Of a stretch of 6,868 nucleotides of DNA, positions 5,869 to 6,868 are shown one piece after another. The translations under genes were made by a program, and so were the position numbers. Each line of letters opens with the position of its first letter. Within the stretch, counting starts at the first letter, position 1. Below the pieces are notes generated by a model. That model worked only from the letters and a program-made list of their open reading frames with translations. It did not search any database and had not been told where the DNA came from. The DNA is from Bacteroidales bacterium UBA2198 (GTDB lineage: Bacteria; Bacteroidota; Bacteroidia; Bacteroidales; VadinHA17): assembly GCA_002328625.1 (NCBI GenBank), contig DCVC01000313.1, positions 1 to 6,868 on the forward strand, given 5' to 3'.

Positions 5869-6868
5869 ATGGAGCAGCTATTAATGATCAGAGGTAATTA
5901 CAGGATTCTGCTTTTAATTATTTTCTTTGTTTCTGTTGTAATTTGCTTAAGAGCAGAAAAACAATATAATAAGGATGCTCCAACTTCTTTAAATGACGAT
6001 GCAACAGTTGTTATAGACAGGCTTAACAGATCTCTTCAAACATTCATTATAAATGGCGATACGGCAGGAGCAAGAGCTTGTAAGAATGCCATAATTATTA
6101 ACATAAGAAATAATGTCGTTGACAGCTTAATTCTGTCAGAATCACATTATTATATAGGTGTGTATTACCTTGTTGCCGGTAAGTTCTCTGAAAGCATAAT
6201 CTGGCTGAAATTGTCCTCGTCCATAAGAGAGAACCTTAAAATATATGATGAGATTTACGCAAAATGTCTTTACAACACAGGAGTTGCGTATAATTTTCTG
6301 GGTAACTTCAATGAAATGGAACGATACTCTGTGATGTCGCTTGACATTGAAAAAAAGTTGTACGGTGAGAAAAGTCCGCTTCTTTTAAAGGGATTATCAA
6401 GCCTGGTCACCGCCTCACTTGAACTTAACGATTATGAAAAATCAATCAGTTATGGTAACGCTGCGTTGAATTTAATCAATAAAAGGGAAAGTGAGTTTCT
6501 TATATCAGATATTGCAGACCTCTATCTTAATATTGGAGTTTGTCATACAAGGCTCGCTGACTATTCAAAGGCAAAACTTTACCTTGAAAAGGCTGAAACA
6601 TTTTATTTATCAGGTTCCGTTAAGCAGGATGAAAGATATATTAATTTACTCAACAACCTGGCAATCTCCTATGGAGCACTTGGTCTTAATGAAAAATCGG
6701 GGGAGTATTACGAAAAAGGCATCCGGATGGCCGAATTATTTAATTCCATGTTGTCATTCAATCTTATTAACAGTTACGCAATATTGCTGGGAAACGCAGG
6801 GAGCTCTGAAAAAGGTAAAGCGCTTCTTTCCAATTCGGCTGAAAAAGCAAAAAAAATCTATGGTGAAG
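5869..6868 (+). CDS. TPR-repeat protein with N-terminal signal/anchor (3' truncated by window edge)
   Basis: At least 333 residues, open to the end of the window. The N-terminus (YRILLLIIFFVSVVICLRA, about residues 11-29) is a signal peptide or membrane anchor, with a possible cut after LRA. From about residue 90 on there are roughly six TPR-like helix pairs (HYYIGVYYLVAGKFSESIIW, LYNTGVAYNFLGNFNEMERY, LVTASLELNDYEKSISYGNA, YLNIGVCHTRLADYSKAKLY, LNNLAISYGALGLNEKSGEY, and a last weaker one). Segments such as KKLYGEKSPLLLKGLSSL resemble the TPR portions of Bacteroidota TPR-CHAT proteins, but TPR-kinase or TPR-DNA-binding proteins have similar halves, so the missing C-terminus decides its function. 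Start choice: ATG 5869 has GGGG ten bases upstream; ATG 5884 has GGAG nine bases upstream and gives a more compact signal peptide. It diverges from the peptide gene with 222 bases between the two starts. Confidence 0.85.
   Translation, partial: MEQLLMIRGNYRILLLIIFFVSVVICLRAEKQYNKDAPTSLNDDATVVIDRLNRSLQTFIINGDTAGARACKNAIIINIRNNVVDSLILSESHYYIGVYYLVAGKFSESIIWLKLSSSIRENLKIYDEIYAKCLYNTGVAYNFLGNFNEMERYSVMSLDIEKKLYGEKSPLLLKGLSSLVTASLELNDYEKSISYGNAALNLINKRESEFLISDIADLYLNIGVCHTRLADYSKAKLYLEKAETFYLSGSVKQDERYINLLNNLAISYGALGLNEKSGEYYEKGIRMAELFNSMLSFNLINSYAILLGNAGSSEKGKALLSNSAEKAKKIYGE

Overview
The window looks like a chromosomal segment from a member of the Bacteroidota. The evidence is an OmpA-family protein with the TPR / beta-propeller / carboxypeptidase-regulatory-like / OmpA architecture of PorE, a compact alkaline phosphatase with the His/Trp signature of the Antarctic TAB5 enzyme, an anti-sigma-like N-terminus on a one-TM TPR protein, a short peptide with a Bacteroidota-style double-glycine leader, AT-rich DNA, and mostly A/T-rich start regions with little Shine-Dalgarno sequence. 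I cannot name a genus. No rRNA, tRNA, CRISPR or insertion sequence is visible.

Layout. Positions 1-960 (+) hold the C-terminal part of an alkaline phosphatase whose start lies before the window. Positions 1025-1654 (+) encode QueE, a radical SAM enzyme of the 7-deazaguanine (queuosine) pathway. Seven bases later comes a 645-residue PorE-like envelope protein (1662-3599, +). These three genes run in one direction and end at a strong 13-bp hairpin (3593-3624) that overlaps the last stop codon. The same hairpin also serves the convergent genes on the other side.

The second half is accessory in character. On the minus strand, in order of transcription, are a 45-residue double-glycine peptide gene (5646-5509) that is too short for routine gene calling, a single-pass membrane TPR protein with an anti-sigma-like cytoplasmic N-terminus (5277-4537), and a small histidine-kinase-like protein with no sensor domain and a degenerate ATP lid (4520-3675). 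Diverging from the peptide gene is a long TPR protein (from 5869, +) that runs off the window end and has the look of the TPR portion of Bacteroidota TPR-CHAT or TPR-signalling proteins.

Working together. The first three genes are housekeeping or envelope functions: phosphate release, tRNA modification, and outer-membrane/peptidoglycan attachment with a possible type IX secretion role. The peptide, the membrane TPR protein, the kinase-like protein and the divergent TPR protein could form a peptide-linked signalling cassette. That is inference from proximity and orientation only; no exporter, maturase, response regulator or sigma factor is visible in the window. The intergenic DNA around the peptide (5278-5868) carries several inverted repeats that may be regulatory.
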